In this document: positions 53,587-62,814 of the stretch, in pieces
Layout of the letters: each line of letters opens with the position of its first letter
How positions within the stretch are numbered: the stretch's first letter is position 1
From: Nitrospira sp.
Lineage (GTDB): Bacteria > Nitrospirota > Nitrospiria > Nitrospirales > Nitrospiraceae
DNA length: 64,000 bases
Assembly (NCBI GenBank): GCA_029194725.1
Contig: JARFXQ010000010.1
Coordinates: 1-64,000 of the forward strand
Direction: 5' to 3'
The notes under the pieces: generated by a model
The model's input: the letters and a program-made list of their open reading frames with translations, nothing else
What the model was told of the DNA's origin: nothing
The model's database searches: none
Program-made: the position numbers and the translations under genes

Positions 53587-54719
53587 ATGGTTAAGCAATC
53601 GTCTGCCCCAAAGACGGTTCTATGTTGGTGTGGATCCGGCCAGCAGTACCGCATGTGCCATCGCGATAGAGATAAACAAATTCCTCTGAAATCCCATGAA
53701 ATCGATGCTGAGTTCCGCAAATCATTCGCCAAGAAGTACTGCCTACATCCTGAAAGTTCCTCATCAATCTGCTCGCAGCACATAGTGAAAGCTCATAGTG
53801 TTTCAGTTTCATCGAATCTAAAGAGCATCGCAGAAGATGGCCACGTCCTACGCTTCTATTACCCACCCAAGGCACCATTGGAAGCCCGTGGACGTGTGAC
53901 GGCTCAACCTATTGGAATCAACAAGGCATCTCCTTTACTGGTTTTTGCAAACTGCACGATTCCCAGACCTTTTCATGCATTGACCAACCTATTAAACTCC
54001 TCACACCTGAGCACTGCTTTCTCCTCGCGTACAGAGCGCTGTGTCAGGTAATCTTTACCAAAGCGGCATCATTCGCCGCGAGTCCAACTCTTCGGCAATT
54101 GGATCGAGGAACTCCTCCCCACATTCAGCAGGCACATCAGGAATTTTGCTTTGATAGAGAATTCAGTCTGATGGTTGGCTTACAGGATTTGCACCGCGAT
54201 AAAGCCGAATTCGATCAGCACCTTTTGAACCGAAATTTTGAGGCAATCTCTTACTATGCTCTCGAACTAGACCATGCCCCGCAGATTGTTTGTAGTGTCG
54301 CATTCTCGCCAGAAGTCGATTTCGAGGGCAACCAGCTTCAATCCCTGGAAAATCCTGATATTCATGCCGACATGTGTACCTGTTCCATCATTTCCACTCA
54401 GCGTGGTGGGGCAATCGTGTTTGCCTGGCTGAAGGAAACAGCCGGTGCATCCATCGGATTGATTAAAAGCCTCGATAGACTTAAGGCGCATCAAGTTCCT
54501 AGCGCGATTGTGCGTCTCGTGTTCGAGTGCGGTGAGAACGTATTTTTTTCAAAATCCTGGTGGGACGGTTTGGATTCAAACACTCAAATGGTGATAAAGA
54601 ATCGGGCTAATTCGATGACCGACAAACTTACTGACACATTACTCGATGATGGGTGTCGGCCCGTTCTTTGGTCGATAGTATCGAAGTCAATATTCCCACC
54701 TCTCCAGATTGGTTCTTAA
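53587..54719 (+). pseudogene. SEC-C-motif protein, frameshifted
   Basis: Two frames together make one protein. The first (ATG 53587) has the SEC-C-like zinc motif CWCGSGQQYRMCH near its start and runs to LVFANC; the other frame then continues with DSQTFSCIDQPIKLLTPEH, CFLLAYRALCQVIFTKAA and the 206-aa tail (54099-54719). The switch lies near 53955 (TGCACGAT); one extra C would give Cys-His-Asp and restore the frame. SEC-C proteins of this size are widespread and uncharacterised. Mutation or sequencing error cannot be told apart here. Confidence 0.75.
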
Positions 54720-54821
54720 AATAGTTGCCAAACCTTGAAGGAGACATGTCCCTATCGCGGCGCGCGGCGGGATTCCTTGGCGCGCTTGCATTTTGGTCTT
54801 GTGGAGCATTAGCCTAGTGCC

Positions 54822-55043
54822 ATGGCGAAGGTGACCCAGCTCAAAATCGAGCTTGAGCAGGAAGAAGACGGCCGGTGGATCGGTGAGGTGCCGACGCTGC
54901 CAGGCGTGATGGTTTATGGGCACACCAAGGCCGCCGCGATGGCGGCTGTTCAAGCCCTGGCTCTTCGAGCAATGGCCGATCGCTTGGAGCACAACGAAGC
55001 GGTCCCTGAGGAATTGCTGAACGTCTCGTTCATTGCGGCATGA
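54822..55043 (+). CDS. hicB: HicB-family antitoxin
   Basis: A 73-aa partial-RNase-H-fold protein: KIELEQEEDGRWIGEVPTLPGVMVYGHT is the HicB signature. It lacks a separate DNA-binding domain, as in short HicB forms. It overlaps hicA by 4 nt; this antitoxin-first order is common in the HicB-HicA arrangement. Confidence 0.88.
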   Translation: MAKVTQLKIELEQEEDGRWIGEVPTLPGVMVYGHTKAAAMAAVQALALRAMADRLEHNEAVPEELLNVSFIAA

Positions 55044-55252
55044 GCCGCTGGCCCTCGACCCAAGCTTCCCGCGTTCTCTCCGCACTTCTTCGCATCGGTT
55101 GGCAGATCAAGCGAACGACTGGTTCTCATCGCGTGTTGCAAAGAAGTGGATGGCCTGATGTTGTCTTTGCCTTCCATGATCGCGACGAAATCGGTTCACG
55201 CATGCTGGCACGTTTCGCCAAGGTGACAGGACTCACACCTGAAGACTTATGA
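55040..55252 (+). CDS. hicA: HicA-family mRNA interferase toxin
   Basis: A 70-aa dsRBD-like toxin. The catalytic histidine is in TTGSHRVLQR (KxxGSH motif), preceded by LLRIGWQIKR and followed by a DEIGSRMLARFAKVTGLTPEDL tail. HicA cleaves mRNA and is neutralised by HicB. It directly follows hicB. Confidence 0.9.
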   Translation: MSRWPSTQASRVLSALLRIGWQIKRTTGSHRVLQRSGWPDVVFAFHDRDEIGSRMLARFAKVTGLTPEDL

Positions 55253-55283
55253 AAACAGAATCTCGTTTCTCGGCGCGCGGCAT

Positions 55284-55655
55284 ATGGATTCTTTTAAGCT
55301 GATCTGGCATCGGTTCCCCAGCTTTATTGAGGCTCGACAATTCTTTCGTGGAAAGGGATGCATCTACCTTCAGACCAATGCTGCGGAAAACATTCTGCGC
55401 GTCGGAGAATGCGATGACCCCTGGAAACGATATAAAGGGGGAACGGCCTACGCACTTGACGCGGCTGGTCACAATTCGGGGAATCTATACTTCTTCGCAG
55501 AGGTGAGCGAGGAATCGAAAATTCGGAAGGCGATCGAAGCGAACCTCATCTTCGCTCTTCAACCACAGTACAACAATCAGCATAAGAAAAAACCGCCCCA
55601 GATACACATACAACTCAACCACGGCGGCAACGTGCCTAGAGCGCTACTTCGATGA
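55284..55655 (+). CDS. GIY-YIG-like nuclease-fold protein
   Basis: A 123-aa protein with GCIYLQTNAAENILRVGECDDPWKRYKGG, which fits the GIY-YIG pattern (G-x-Y, then R-V-G and a downstream R). The later EANLIFALQPQYNNQ matches the Glu and Asn end of the fold. Function is unknown; such small proteins occur in mobile and defence-like regions. It lies 31 bp after hicA. Confidence 0.55.
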   Translation: MDSFKLIWHRFPSFIEARQFFRGKGCIYLQTNAAENILRVGECDDPWKRYKGGTAYALDAAGHNSGNLYFFAEVSEESKIRKAIEANLIFALQPQYNNQHKKKPPQIHIQLNHGGNVPRALLR

Positions 55656-55890
55656 TGGTGGAGAGAGAAGAGGCCGGTCCTGTTTCGCGGTGCGCGGCAG
55701 CTCTCGCAGGCCGGACTCAGGCGGAGATTTCGGCGTGTTCGACGTGGCTGCTTGGGGTGGGAATCTTGACTCCGTCGGCGCGCAGACCTTCAAGATGGAA
55801 CTCAATCGCACCACGGATCGAGGCTGATGAGGGTGGCTGCGACGGGCGTCAGAACCTGTCCGTCCCGCGCTGCAGATACGGCAGAGTCGG

Positions 55891-55907
55891 TTAAGGAAGG
55901 TCTGATT
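55891..55907 (+). repeat. 17-bp inverted repeat, left arm
   Basis: TTAAGGAAGGTCTGATT is the near-perfect inverse (one mismatch) of AATCAAACCTTCCTTAA at 57564-57580. The two arms enclose the MITE and the ISL3 element, so they may be ends of an older element into which the others inserted. Confidence 0.5.
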
Positions 55908-55909
55908 AA

Positions 55910-56104
55910 CCCGGATTCCGCAGTAGAGACCGAACCCAAAAAACCAGTTTCAGAAACACATTGATAATCAATGTCTTGAGTTGCCAATTCTGAACTGCGC
56001 CGCAGTTGGAACGTGGTGAATGCTGTCCTGGCAGTAGTACAAAAATTCATTTGGATTGACCGCAACTTGTGAACGCACCTTGGATTTCAACTGTGGAATC
56101 CGGG
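55910..56104. mobile_element. MITE, copy 2 (195 bp)
   Basis: Nearly identical to 19421-19615 (I see two differences in 195 bases), with the same terminal inverted repeats (CCCGGATTCC...). The flanking direct repeat is ATTAA (55905-55909 and 56105-56109), different from copy 1. An ISL3 element begins 12 bp further on. No transposase of its own. Confidence 0.88.
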
Positions 56105-56116
56105 ATTAATTCTCAA

Positions 56117-57492
56117 GGGTCTTCTCCTTCCCGAGTGGGTGATTTCGGTCTGATTTCATATCGGATCGCGCATGCAGGTGAGGATTTTCAGGTGCAGGTA
56201 CTCCTCGTCGCGTAAGCCATAGCTTCGCCGCTGCATGACACGGATCTTGTTGTTCAGACCCTCGACGAATCCTAAGGCGACCTTGTTCTCTGGTTTGCAG
56301 TAGGCCGCAATCCCGTCCCAGTGCCGGTCGATCAGCGCGGCGAACTGCTCGTAGGGCTTCAGGCGCTGCCATTTGAGCGAGGCGCGCCAGTTCTCGAAGA
56401 AGCGACGAGCCCAGCCTTCCCGCTCGTAGTCCCAGAGCTGCCCGAACGCCTCCTTGAGGAGGTAGGCCGTGTTCAATCGCCGGTTGGCCTTGAGCAACAG
56501 CTTCAAACTCCGCCGCCCATCCGTCGTCAGGTTTTTCCGGTGCGATTGCAGCGTGTACTTCTGGCCCTTGATGAACCGCCGATCCGTCCCCGTCACCCGG
56601 GCGTACTCGGCCTTGCGCACCGTGTCCAACGCCTTGCCAAGATGCTGGAGCACATGGAACTTGTCGAACAGGATGGCGGCTTGTGGCGCGTGCTCTGGTC
56701 TCACAGTTGAATTGCGGAAGGCCTTCCACATGTCCATGACCACCAGGCGTATCTTTTTACTCTTCGACGAGCCCAGCCACTGGTAGAACGCATCCATACT
56801 CGCTTCAGAGCGGTCCGTGCCCCCGAACCAGATCGGCCGTCGTCGTGCCAAATCACTGACCACGATGCGGTAGGTGTGCCCTTTGCGAATCGCAATCTCG
56901 TCGATCCCGACCACCTTCGGCGTCGGCGAGCCAGCTCGACGCATCTGCTCACGCATATACTGCATCTCAAGGGTTTTGATCGTCTTCCAATCCAGCCGGG
57001 TTTCCTTGGCGACATCCTTGATCGTCATGGTTCGGCAACGCCGTCCCACGAAGAACGCGAAGCGCTTCGTGTAGAACGGATGGTCCGCCAGCCAGTCCAG
57101 TGTCTCCTGCTTCACCATGCCACAGTGCTCGCAGTGGACACGACGGATTTCGAGTTCCAGATAGATCCGGGTGTCCCCGCACGGAAGGTCGCGAACGCGG
57201 CGTGTCTTGCGGTCGTACCAGCCTCGCTGGATGCTGCCGCAGGCGCCGCAGGCCGTTTTTTCCCCCGCCGCTGGAGGCGAACAACACGGGCCTTGGGGTC
57301 ACCGAAGAGGCCGTGGACGGTTGGCGTGGGCTGGAAGCCGGAAAAACGATAGGTGTCCCAGAGGTGTCGGTGTGTTTGCATCCGGCCATCATGCCAGATT
57401 TCTGGAACCCATAGAATGCAGAATTCACGCTCCTAGTACCAGGACGCTGCCGTTCTCACACGTCATTTACCCACTCGCGGAGGAGATGATCC
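56117..57492 (-). mobile_element. ISL3-family insertion sequence
   Basis: About 1376 bp, with inverted ends GGGTCTTCTCCTTCCCGAGT (left) and GGATCATCTCCTCCGCGAGT (right, read inwards). It is flanked by the 8-bp direct repeat ATTCTCAA/ATTCTTAA (one mismatch), the target size of the ISL3 family. It contains one transposase gene on the minus strand, read across a frameshift. Confidence 0.85.
56156..57381 (-). pseudogene. ISL3-family transposase, frameshifted near the N terminus
   Basis: The main frame (57118-56156, 320 aa) has the DDE residues in VVGIDEIAIRKG, VVMDMWKAF and ALGFVEGLNNKIR. The missing N terminus is in another frame from 57381 (FQPTPTVHGLFGDPK) to RRGKK; the zinc-finger part then reads ACGACGSIQRGWYDRKTRR and HCEHCG in the main frame. 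The break is at a run of six As (minus strand, about 57260); seven would restore it. The slip is not in phase for a classical A-AAA-AAC site. The element may be inactive, or the indel may be a read error. Confidence 0.8.
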
Positions 57493-57563
57493 ATTCTTAA
57501 TTTTAGTCAGTTGACACTCAAAACGCGGGGAATTGAGCTGATTATTTGTCGGAACTTTGAATA

Positions 57564-57580
57564 AATCAAACCTTCCTTAA
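57564..57580 (-). repeat. 17-bp inverted repeat, right arm
   Basis: AATCAAACCTTCCTTAA, pairing with 55891-55907 (16 of 17 bases). It lies about 70 bp beyond the ISL3 right end. Confidence 0.5.
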
Positions 57581-57726
57581 ATGAATCAAGCGGAGGAAAG
57601 GTAAGAGCTCAGCCCAATGACTCATTTATAGCCTCCTGCCATGGGCTTGTCGGTCGAGGGGACTGCGCCTTACAGAAGGAGGATTCGATCTCGAAAGCTG
57701 GTCGCGCAGATTGCCGTCTCACCTTT

Positions 57727-58071
57727 TCAAGCCTGACCATGAACGAACAGATGATCAATCCAGCGTGACTTCCCGAGCAGGCGGGTGAATCCACGCACAA
57801 CGGTACCAGGGAAAGAATTCCAATATGTCGATAGCCTCGATGATCGGGTACAGGACGCTTCCGAGAGGTCGAGACAAAATAACTCCACGGTCTTTCGGAA
57901 CAGGAACAAGGCCGTGTCCTGAGGAGAGGCTGCCAGGGCAGCGTCGTTCAAGTCGAGATCCGTGCTGCGGCGAAGCTTCGCGATGACGAAATCAAGCGGA
58001 GTGAGGACACGCACTCTGAGGCCGGGACGGTTCACAAGATCAATCGCACGATCGCGGTACCCCGGAGGCAT
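57727..58071 (-). pseudogene. C-terminal remnant of a nucleotidyltransferase-like (DUF6036) protein
   Basis: A frame contains MPPGYRDRAIDLVNRPGLRV, then VLTPLDFVIAKLRRSTDLDLND, as in the C-terminal half of DUF6036/AbiEii-like nucleotidyltransferases (R-V-L-x-P-x-D-x-V-x-A-K-L). The N-terminal catalytic half is absent because the frame runs back into the membrane-protein gene upstream. It therefore looks like a truncated gene beside the ISL3 element. Confidence 0.55.
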
Positions 58072-58627
58072 GGCTACAGCGGTGGCGCTGTTTGATAGCA
58101 TTGACTGCTTGCCTGGCTTCGGCTTCGTCAAGACCTGCGCCGAATCGATAGGTTCTTGCCCCATAATCAAAGGCGATCACTCCGCCGCCGATTCCCCATA
58201 GTTGGAGACTGGACGAGAAATTAAATGGATTGAACTCGACTTGCCCAACGCGCAAATCTCGCATCTGCAAGAGATCGTATTCCTTGTCAAAACCGAATCC
58301 TCCAATGTCATGCCGCGTTTTGAACGTCTGTCCCCGCACGATGACAATCTCTTTCCCCATTACCTGCCACAACCACGCGTACACGGCCAACACACCACCA
58401 ATCGTCCAGATGCTGAACCATGCCAACATGAAAAGTTCTCCCTCAGGCGGGGCATCGCCGCTCAAAAGCTGAATGGCGACCATGATTTCAGCCACCGCCC
58501 AACCGCAGATCCAAAACCCCAGAAAGCACATCACGAACAGACTGCGTCTGCCAGGAATGACGATGCGTAGCTCTCCCGAGGTATCAGCGATGGTGATTCG
58601 AGAGTCAGTTGGTTGTCGCATGACCAT
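58040..58627 (-). CDS. membrane protein, PH-like, unknown function
   Basis: A 195-aa protein with two membrane helices (about residues 28-55 and 66-90) followed by a beta-rich domain (KEIVIVRGQTFKTRHDIGGFG, VEFNPFNF, GVIAFDYGARTYRFG). This is the pattern of small membrane proteins with a bacterial PH-like tail. The last 15 residues after IKQRHR overlap the neighbouring remnant and are probably altered. Function unknown. Confidence 0.65.
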   Translation of the reverse strand: MVMRQPTDSRITIADTSGELRIVIPGRRSLFVMCFLGFWICGWAVAEIMVAIQLLSGDAPPEGELFMLAWFSIWTIGGVLAVYAWLWQVMGKEIVIVRGQTFKTRHDIGGFGFDKEYDLLQMRDLRVGQVEFNPFNFSSSLQLWGIGGGVIAFDYGARTYRFGAGLDEAEARQAVNAIKQRHRCSHASGVPRSCD

Positions 58628-58735
58628 CGGGTATTCACTCTGAAGCGGGCGGCATTATTATATGAATGGTTGGTGCGTCCCTCAAATAACTCAGATCGAT
58701 ATAAGCGTTCTTTTGGGGCGCACGCAGTTATTGGT

Positions 58736-59482
58736 TCAGTGGGCAGGAATGGTGGGACCGATTTTTTCGCGGATGACCTGTTTAACCTGTGAGGCGAAAC
58801 GCTTGGAAATCTCCAACGTCCTCAAGGCATGACCGGACTCCGACACGTTGTACGTGGCGGGTGGGACCTGTGAGGTGATGGTCGCTTCAAAAACCACCGC
58901 CAGCATCTTGGTGGGCTTTCCGGTCTTTCGATCAATCCCGTAGGCCTCCTTCAGCGAGACCTTCGGCGACACTTCGACATCGACGCTCGCCAAGACATGC
59001 GGCTTCATCAAACCTGACTGATTTCGATTCTCCTCGATGAGTTTAATGATGGGATCCGCAGCAAATTCGCTCCTGATCTGTTCGGCCACCGCTCCCTTTG
59101 TTCTCTCCGCCTTCTCCATTTGTGGGTCCAACACCGGTGGGACGAGGCTGACATAGATGGGGTCCGACGGCTGCCGTTTCGGCGTCCGACCTAGCTGTTC
59201 AAGTTGGCCGGCCCCATTTGCGCTGAGCTGCCCAACCATCTCTTGTGCGGCAACTGACCGTTGCGCCATCGGGGCATCGGCATCGCGGATGGTGCTGTTG
59301 CCGTTCTGGCCGGTCTCGTATCCGAGCGTCTTTGCTCCATGTTCATCAACGCGATAGACCTTCTTCTCGCCGTTCAGATTGGCCGAATGGTAACCTCCGG
59401 AACAGGCGACCATCGTGAAAACAACGGTGGCGAAACAGGCGGAAGTGATCATATGTATAAAGCGATGGGCTTCGACGGCCAT
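58736..59482 (-). CDS. lipoprotein, unknown function
   Basis: The product from the ATG at 59482 (AAGGAG upstream) has about 248 aa. The signal peptide carries the lipobox VACS. The mature part has HSANLNGEKKVYRVDEHG, a Gln-rich middle, and an alpha/beta C-terminal half (LASVDVEVSPKVSLKEAYG, VVFEATITSQVPP). No domain is recognised. Confidence 0.7.
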   Translation of the reverse strand: MAVEAHRFIHMITSACFATVVFTMVACSGGYHSANLNGEKKVYRVDEHGAKTLGYETGQNGNSTIRDADAPMAQRSVAAQEMVGQLSANGAGQLEQLGRTPKRQPSDPIYVSLVPPVLDPQMEKAERTKGAVAEQIRSEFAADPIIKLIEENRNQSGLMKPHVLASVDVEVSPKVSLKEAYGIDRKTGKPTKMLAVVFEATITSQVPPATYNVSESGHALRTLEISKRFASQVKQVIREKIGPTIPAH

Positions 59483-59760
59483 GAGCTGTACTCCTTTTCC
59501 TCTCTCCGTGGGTAAAAACAGCACATAAAAGTCTGAGGCAATGAGGTAAGTGTAGCAGCACCAATGTAGCCGCCTAAGTTATTTGGATTATCCTCACCAA
59601 TGGTCTCAAGAAAACACCAGGGCCTGCCGATTCTTATGGAAAGAGTGCTCAAGCGGGTTTGGAGGAGGTCGTTGACAGTCTTCCCCTTGGCACGTAGTTT
59701 GTTTTCGAACGTATTCTGCTTCCCCACTTATCGCATTGAACAATTTTCAGGAGGTGAGAC

Positions 59761-59868
59761 ATGGAACTGTTTCTATTGGTCTTGCTCACGATGACGGTAG
59801 CAGGCTGTGCAGTCGGCCACCGCGGACGCTTCAGTCCGGCGGTTAAGCCGATCCGCTTTCGTAAGTAG
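59761..59868 (+). CDS. 35-aa small lipoprotein
   Basis: An ATG at 59761 with AGGAGGTG 5 nt upstream opens a 35-codon frame: a hydrophobic signal (FLLVLLTMTVAGC, lipobox VAGC) and a short basic tail (HRGRFSPAVKPIRFRK). This resembles entericidin-like or other tiny lipoproteins. It lies just before the decayed NDH-2 copy. Confidence 0.6.
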   Translation: MELFLLVLLTMTVAGCAVGHRGRFSPAVKPIRFRK

Positions 59869-59890
59869 CTGTGCCTCCTGATTCAAGCCC

Positions 59891-60210
59891 ATGCCTCGAA
59901 GCCGCGTCGTCATTATTGGGGGCGGGTTGGAGGCATGACGGCTGCACGTTTTCTGCGTGATGTCGAGGTCATCCTGATGACGCCTTACTTGTCGCTCCAG
60001 GGTTGCCTCGCGTCTATTTCGGATATGATGAGCGTGAACCATTGGTTCCAGGTCTGAAGACCATGGCTGATGCGGTCCATTTACGCGAGCGGATGTTGCT
60101 CACATTTGAGGTGGCGGAACGGCAACGAACCGAGGCTGGAACGCATAATCACCTCACCTTCAAGCGGGGAGCGAAATTGCCTTTTGAAGGAACAAGAAGC
60201 CCGAAATCCA
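59891..60210 (+). pseudogene. decayed copy of type II NADH dehydrogenase
   Basis: The DNA matches three separate parts of the intact gene at 60771. First is the start (VVIIGGG, then a frame break in GLTAAR). Next is the segment FGYDEREPLVPGLKTMADAVHLRERMLL (intact: FGHDEWESFAPGLKTMTDAV). Last is the C terminus HLTFKRGAKLPFE (intact: YLTFKPGARLLFE). The parts between are deleted. It is an old tandem duplicate. Confidence 0.8.
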
Positions 60211-60320
60211 TGGTAGAGGCTCATCACAAGAACGTGCTGATCCGGGTATGCCCCCAATGTAAGGAGAAATTCTCAAGGAACACAGACCGGCTGCGTAGGG
60301 CACTCTCACTCATCCAATAA

Positions 60321-60770
60321 CCTCTTTGGATCCTCCCCCGTTCTTATTATCCGTACTTGCTGACAATCATTCCTGCAACATCCCATTGGCTGTGACCACT
60401 TCCACTGGGACCACAAAGATCTGAGTGGGTTTCTTGTCCAGTACCATGACGAGCAAGTCCGTGACTCCTTTCAATCGATGGGTGGGAAGCGATATCGGAT
60501 TGCTTCGGCGAGGTAAGGTAAGGCGTGCACTGTCTTATGGAAATATGCCATCTTGTGGCAAGTCAACTTTGGACATTTCAACTCCGGTCGATTCATGCCG
60601 GCGATCGCAGCGATCGTCCACGGGAGCACAAGCTCAAGTTGGGGCTGCTGGCCTAACCATGAACCTTGTTTCGCGACATCCGGGTGACTCATCACCAACT
60701 TGCACATACTCGCGCTGGACCCATTGACACTGTTCTCTATCGCACATAACTTGCCTCCATATTCCATCCT
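60321..60770. other. intergenic stretch, no confident gene
   Basis: A minus-strand frame ends at 60367 with VLDKKPTQIFVVPVEVV, preceded by AAAGGAG and a possible TTG start; too short to call. Otherwise nothing seen. The promoter of ndh must lie here. Confidence 0.4.
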
Positions 60771-62054
60771 ATGACTCGCAAACAGGTCGTCATTATCGGA
60801 GGCGGGTTCGGAGGTCTGACGGCCGCCCGTTCATTGCGCCAGGCGGATGTCATCCTCATCGACCGCACAAATCATCACCTGTTTCAACCGCTGCTCTATC
60901 AGGTGGCTACTGCCGCCCTGTCGCCCAGCGATATCGCTTGGCCCTTGCGCACGCTCTTTCGGTCGCAACCCAACGTCCGGGTCATGATGGATGACGTGAT
61001 ATCAATCGATCGGGCGGCTCGGACGGTACACCTGCGAGACAACACGCCGATTGCCTTCGATGTTTTGATTGTCGCTCCGGGAGCCCGCCATGCCTATTTT
61101 GGCCACGACGAGTGGGAATCGTTTGCGCCAGGTCTAAAGACAATGACCGATGCTGTCCAAGTGCGTGAGCAGATGTTGCTCGCATTTGAAAACGCCGAAC
61201 GCCGGAGAATTGTGACCGGTGCACCAGACCATCCTCTCACGTTCGTTATCATCGGAGGTGGCCCCACAGGAGTGGAGTTGGCCGGTGCGCTGGCTGAGAT
61301 CGGAAGAAAGGCCATGGGTCCTGACTTTTTAACTTTGCGCCTTGAGAATCTCTCTATCCTACTCGTGGAAGCCGGCCCGCGCCTTCTGTCAGCGTTCGAC
61401 GCCAAACTTTCCGCGAAGGCCGCCTGTGCCCTCGCGCGCATGGGTGTAAGGATCAAGTTGAACAGCCCGGTGAGCGCCATTCACGCTGACGGTGTGATGA
61501 TCGGACAGGAGTGGATCGCTTCGACCAACATTATTTGGGCGGCCGGCAACAGAGCTGCGCCTCTTCTAAATAAGCTCTCGGTTCCTCAAGATTCGTATGG
61601 CCGTGTCAAGGTCGGACCGGATCTGACGATCCCGAATGATTCCTCGATCTTCGTGATTGGCGACGCTGCCCATTGCCTGGGCAGCGATGGGAAGCCCTTG
61701 CCTGGCTTAGCTCCTGTAGCCATGCAACAGGGGCGTTATGTTGCCCGTCTCATCGATGATGACATTGATCCGGGCCAACGCCGACCGTTTGCCTATACAG
61801 ACCGTGGCATCCTGGCGACGATCGGCCGCGCGCAAGCCGTGGCGCAGTTCGGCTGGGTCCATGTTTCAGGACTCTTCGCCTGGCTGCTCTGGTGCGTGGT
61901 ACACATTTTCTTCCTGATCGGCTTCCGAAACCGATTCCGAGTGATGTCGGAATGGGTCTGGTACTACCTCACCTTCAAGCCGGGAGCAAGGTTGCTTTTT
62001 GAGCGGCCATCCTCCGCTCGCAACAAGCCCTCAACAGACCATGGGCATGAGTGA
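60771..62054 (+). CDS. ndh: type II NADH dehydrogenase (NDH-2)
   Basis: A 427-aa single-subunit quinone oxidoreductase. The FAD site VVIIGGGFGGLTAARSL is at the N terminus and the NADH site FVIIGGGPTGVELAGALAEI is in the middle; VIGDAAHCLG and PGLAPVAMQQG follow. A C-terminal amphipathic/hydrophobic segment (WLLWCVVHIFFLIGF) anchors it to the membrane. It oxidises NADH without pumping protons. Confidence 0.93.
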   Translation: MTRKQVVIIGGGFGGLTAARSLRQADVILIDRTNHHLFQPLLYQVATAALSPSDIAWPLRTLFRSQPNVRVMMDDVISIDRAARTVHLRDNTPIAFDVLIVAPGARHAYFGHDEWESFAPGLKTMTDAVQVREQMLLAFENAERRRIVTGAPDHPLTFVIIGGGPTGVELAGALAEIGRKAMGPDFLTLRLENLSILLVEAGPRLLSAFDAKLSAKAACALARMGVRIKLNSPVSAIHADGVMIGQEWIASTNIIWAAGNRAAPLLNKLSVPQDSYGRVKVGPDLTIPNDSSIFVIGDAAHCLGSDGKPLPGLAPVAMQQGRYVARLIDDDIDPGQRRPFAYTDRGILATIGRAQAVAQFGWVHVSGLFAWLLWCVVHIFFLIGFRNRFRVMSEWVWYYLTFKPGARLLFERPSSARNKPSTDHGHE

Positions 62055-62457
62055 GCCATTGAAGACCGCATGCAATACTATAGTGAACCGCTTCACTTCG
62101 GGCGCGGGCGATTCAGCGAAATCATCTATGATTCAGCCAGACAATTGGCCAGAACGTTATGCTCAATCAGATGCGACAAAGGAAAGTTATCTCGACCGAT
62201 GTCATTTGGTTACCAACAAGGAGGTGACAACAGGGCTCCATGATTTCAGCGAGGCTCCATAGTATTTGAAGAATTTATACATCATTATTTATCAACATAT
62301 TTATACGCACAGCGCCTTCTGAATTCCGCGATATATGAGAATCATGGTGCATGCCTCTTTAGGTAGGTCTTTCCACCTGCCAGGATAATAGCGCTAACTC
62401 CCACCCCTGTATTACGGTGTTCTCACTGGACAGATTTTCCACGAGAGGAGAGAAAGC
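62055..62457. other. intergenic stretch, one weak ORF
   Basis: A frame from about 62041 to 62262 (MGMSEPLKTACNT...) overlaps the ndh end and has no family likeness or clear ribosome-binding site. The AT-rich part 62265-62345 may hold the promoter of the next gene. Confidence 0.35.
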
Positions 62458-62814
62458 ATGCCTGCAGGACTCCTATCACAAATTGGGATCGATTGTATGC
62501 TTTCAAAGGGGCGCGATGGTTTGAGGGGTGATGGTTGTGTGTATGAATTATCGTCCGCTCATCCTGTCATCCTAAATCCTGAAAAGCTCCGGCCGGGAGA
62601 TTATGTCAAACTCCGTCTGTGGTTCCCGGAGGACAACACATATAGCCTGATCGAATTGGCAGAGGTTCAGTGGGTCAAGAATGAGTGGATCAAGATCGAG
62701 CTTCTTCTTGTTTCACCTAAGGACCAAGCGCGCCTCCAGCAGTTCGCGACTCCAGCAGAAAACCCCTTGCCGGCACCAACGAGGATGAACGAACAGATCA
62801 TGATTCGCGCGTGA
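62458..62814 (+). CDS. PilZ-like domain protein
   Basis: A 118-aa protein with a ribosome-binding site GAGGAGAG upstream of the ATG. The central part (LRPGDYVKLRLWFPEDNTYSL, ELAEVQWVKNEWIKIELLLVS) follows the strand order of small PilZ-like barrels, but the c-di-GMP-binding RxxxR and D/NxSxxG motifs are not evident, so ligand binding is doubtful. Confidence 0.6.
   Translation: MPAGLLSQIGIDCMLSKGRDGLRGDGCVYELSSAHPVILNPEKLRPGDYVKLRLWFPEDNTYSLIELAEVQWVKNEWIKIELLLVSPKDQARLQQFATPAENPLPAPTRMNEQIMIRA

Noticed and set aside
52622..55655. New multi-gene defence system
   Set aside because: The stretch holds common TA-like pairs (DUF4160/DUF2442, HicBA), a broken SEC-C gene and a small GIY-YIG-like gene without a coherent operon; nothing supports a new system.
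57250..57275. Programmed -1 frameshift in the ISL3 transposase
   Set aside because: The six As are not in phase with the A-AAA-AAC slippery pattern, and ISL3 transposases normally use one frame.
60367..60460. Short minus-strand ORF ending in FVVPVEVV
   Set aside because: Under 30 codons, non-ATG start; no family recognised.
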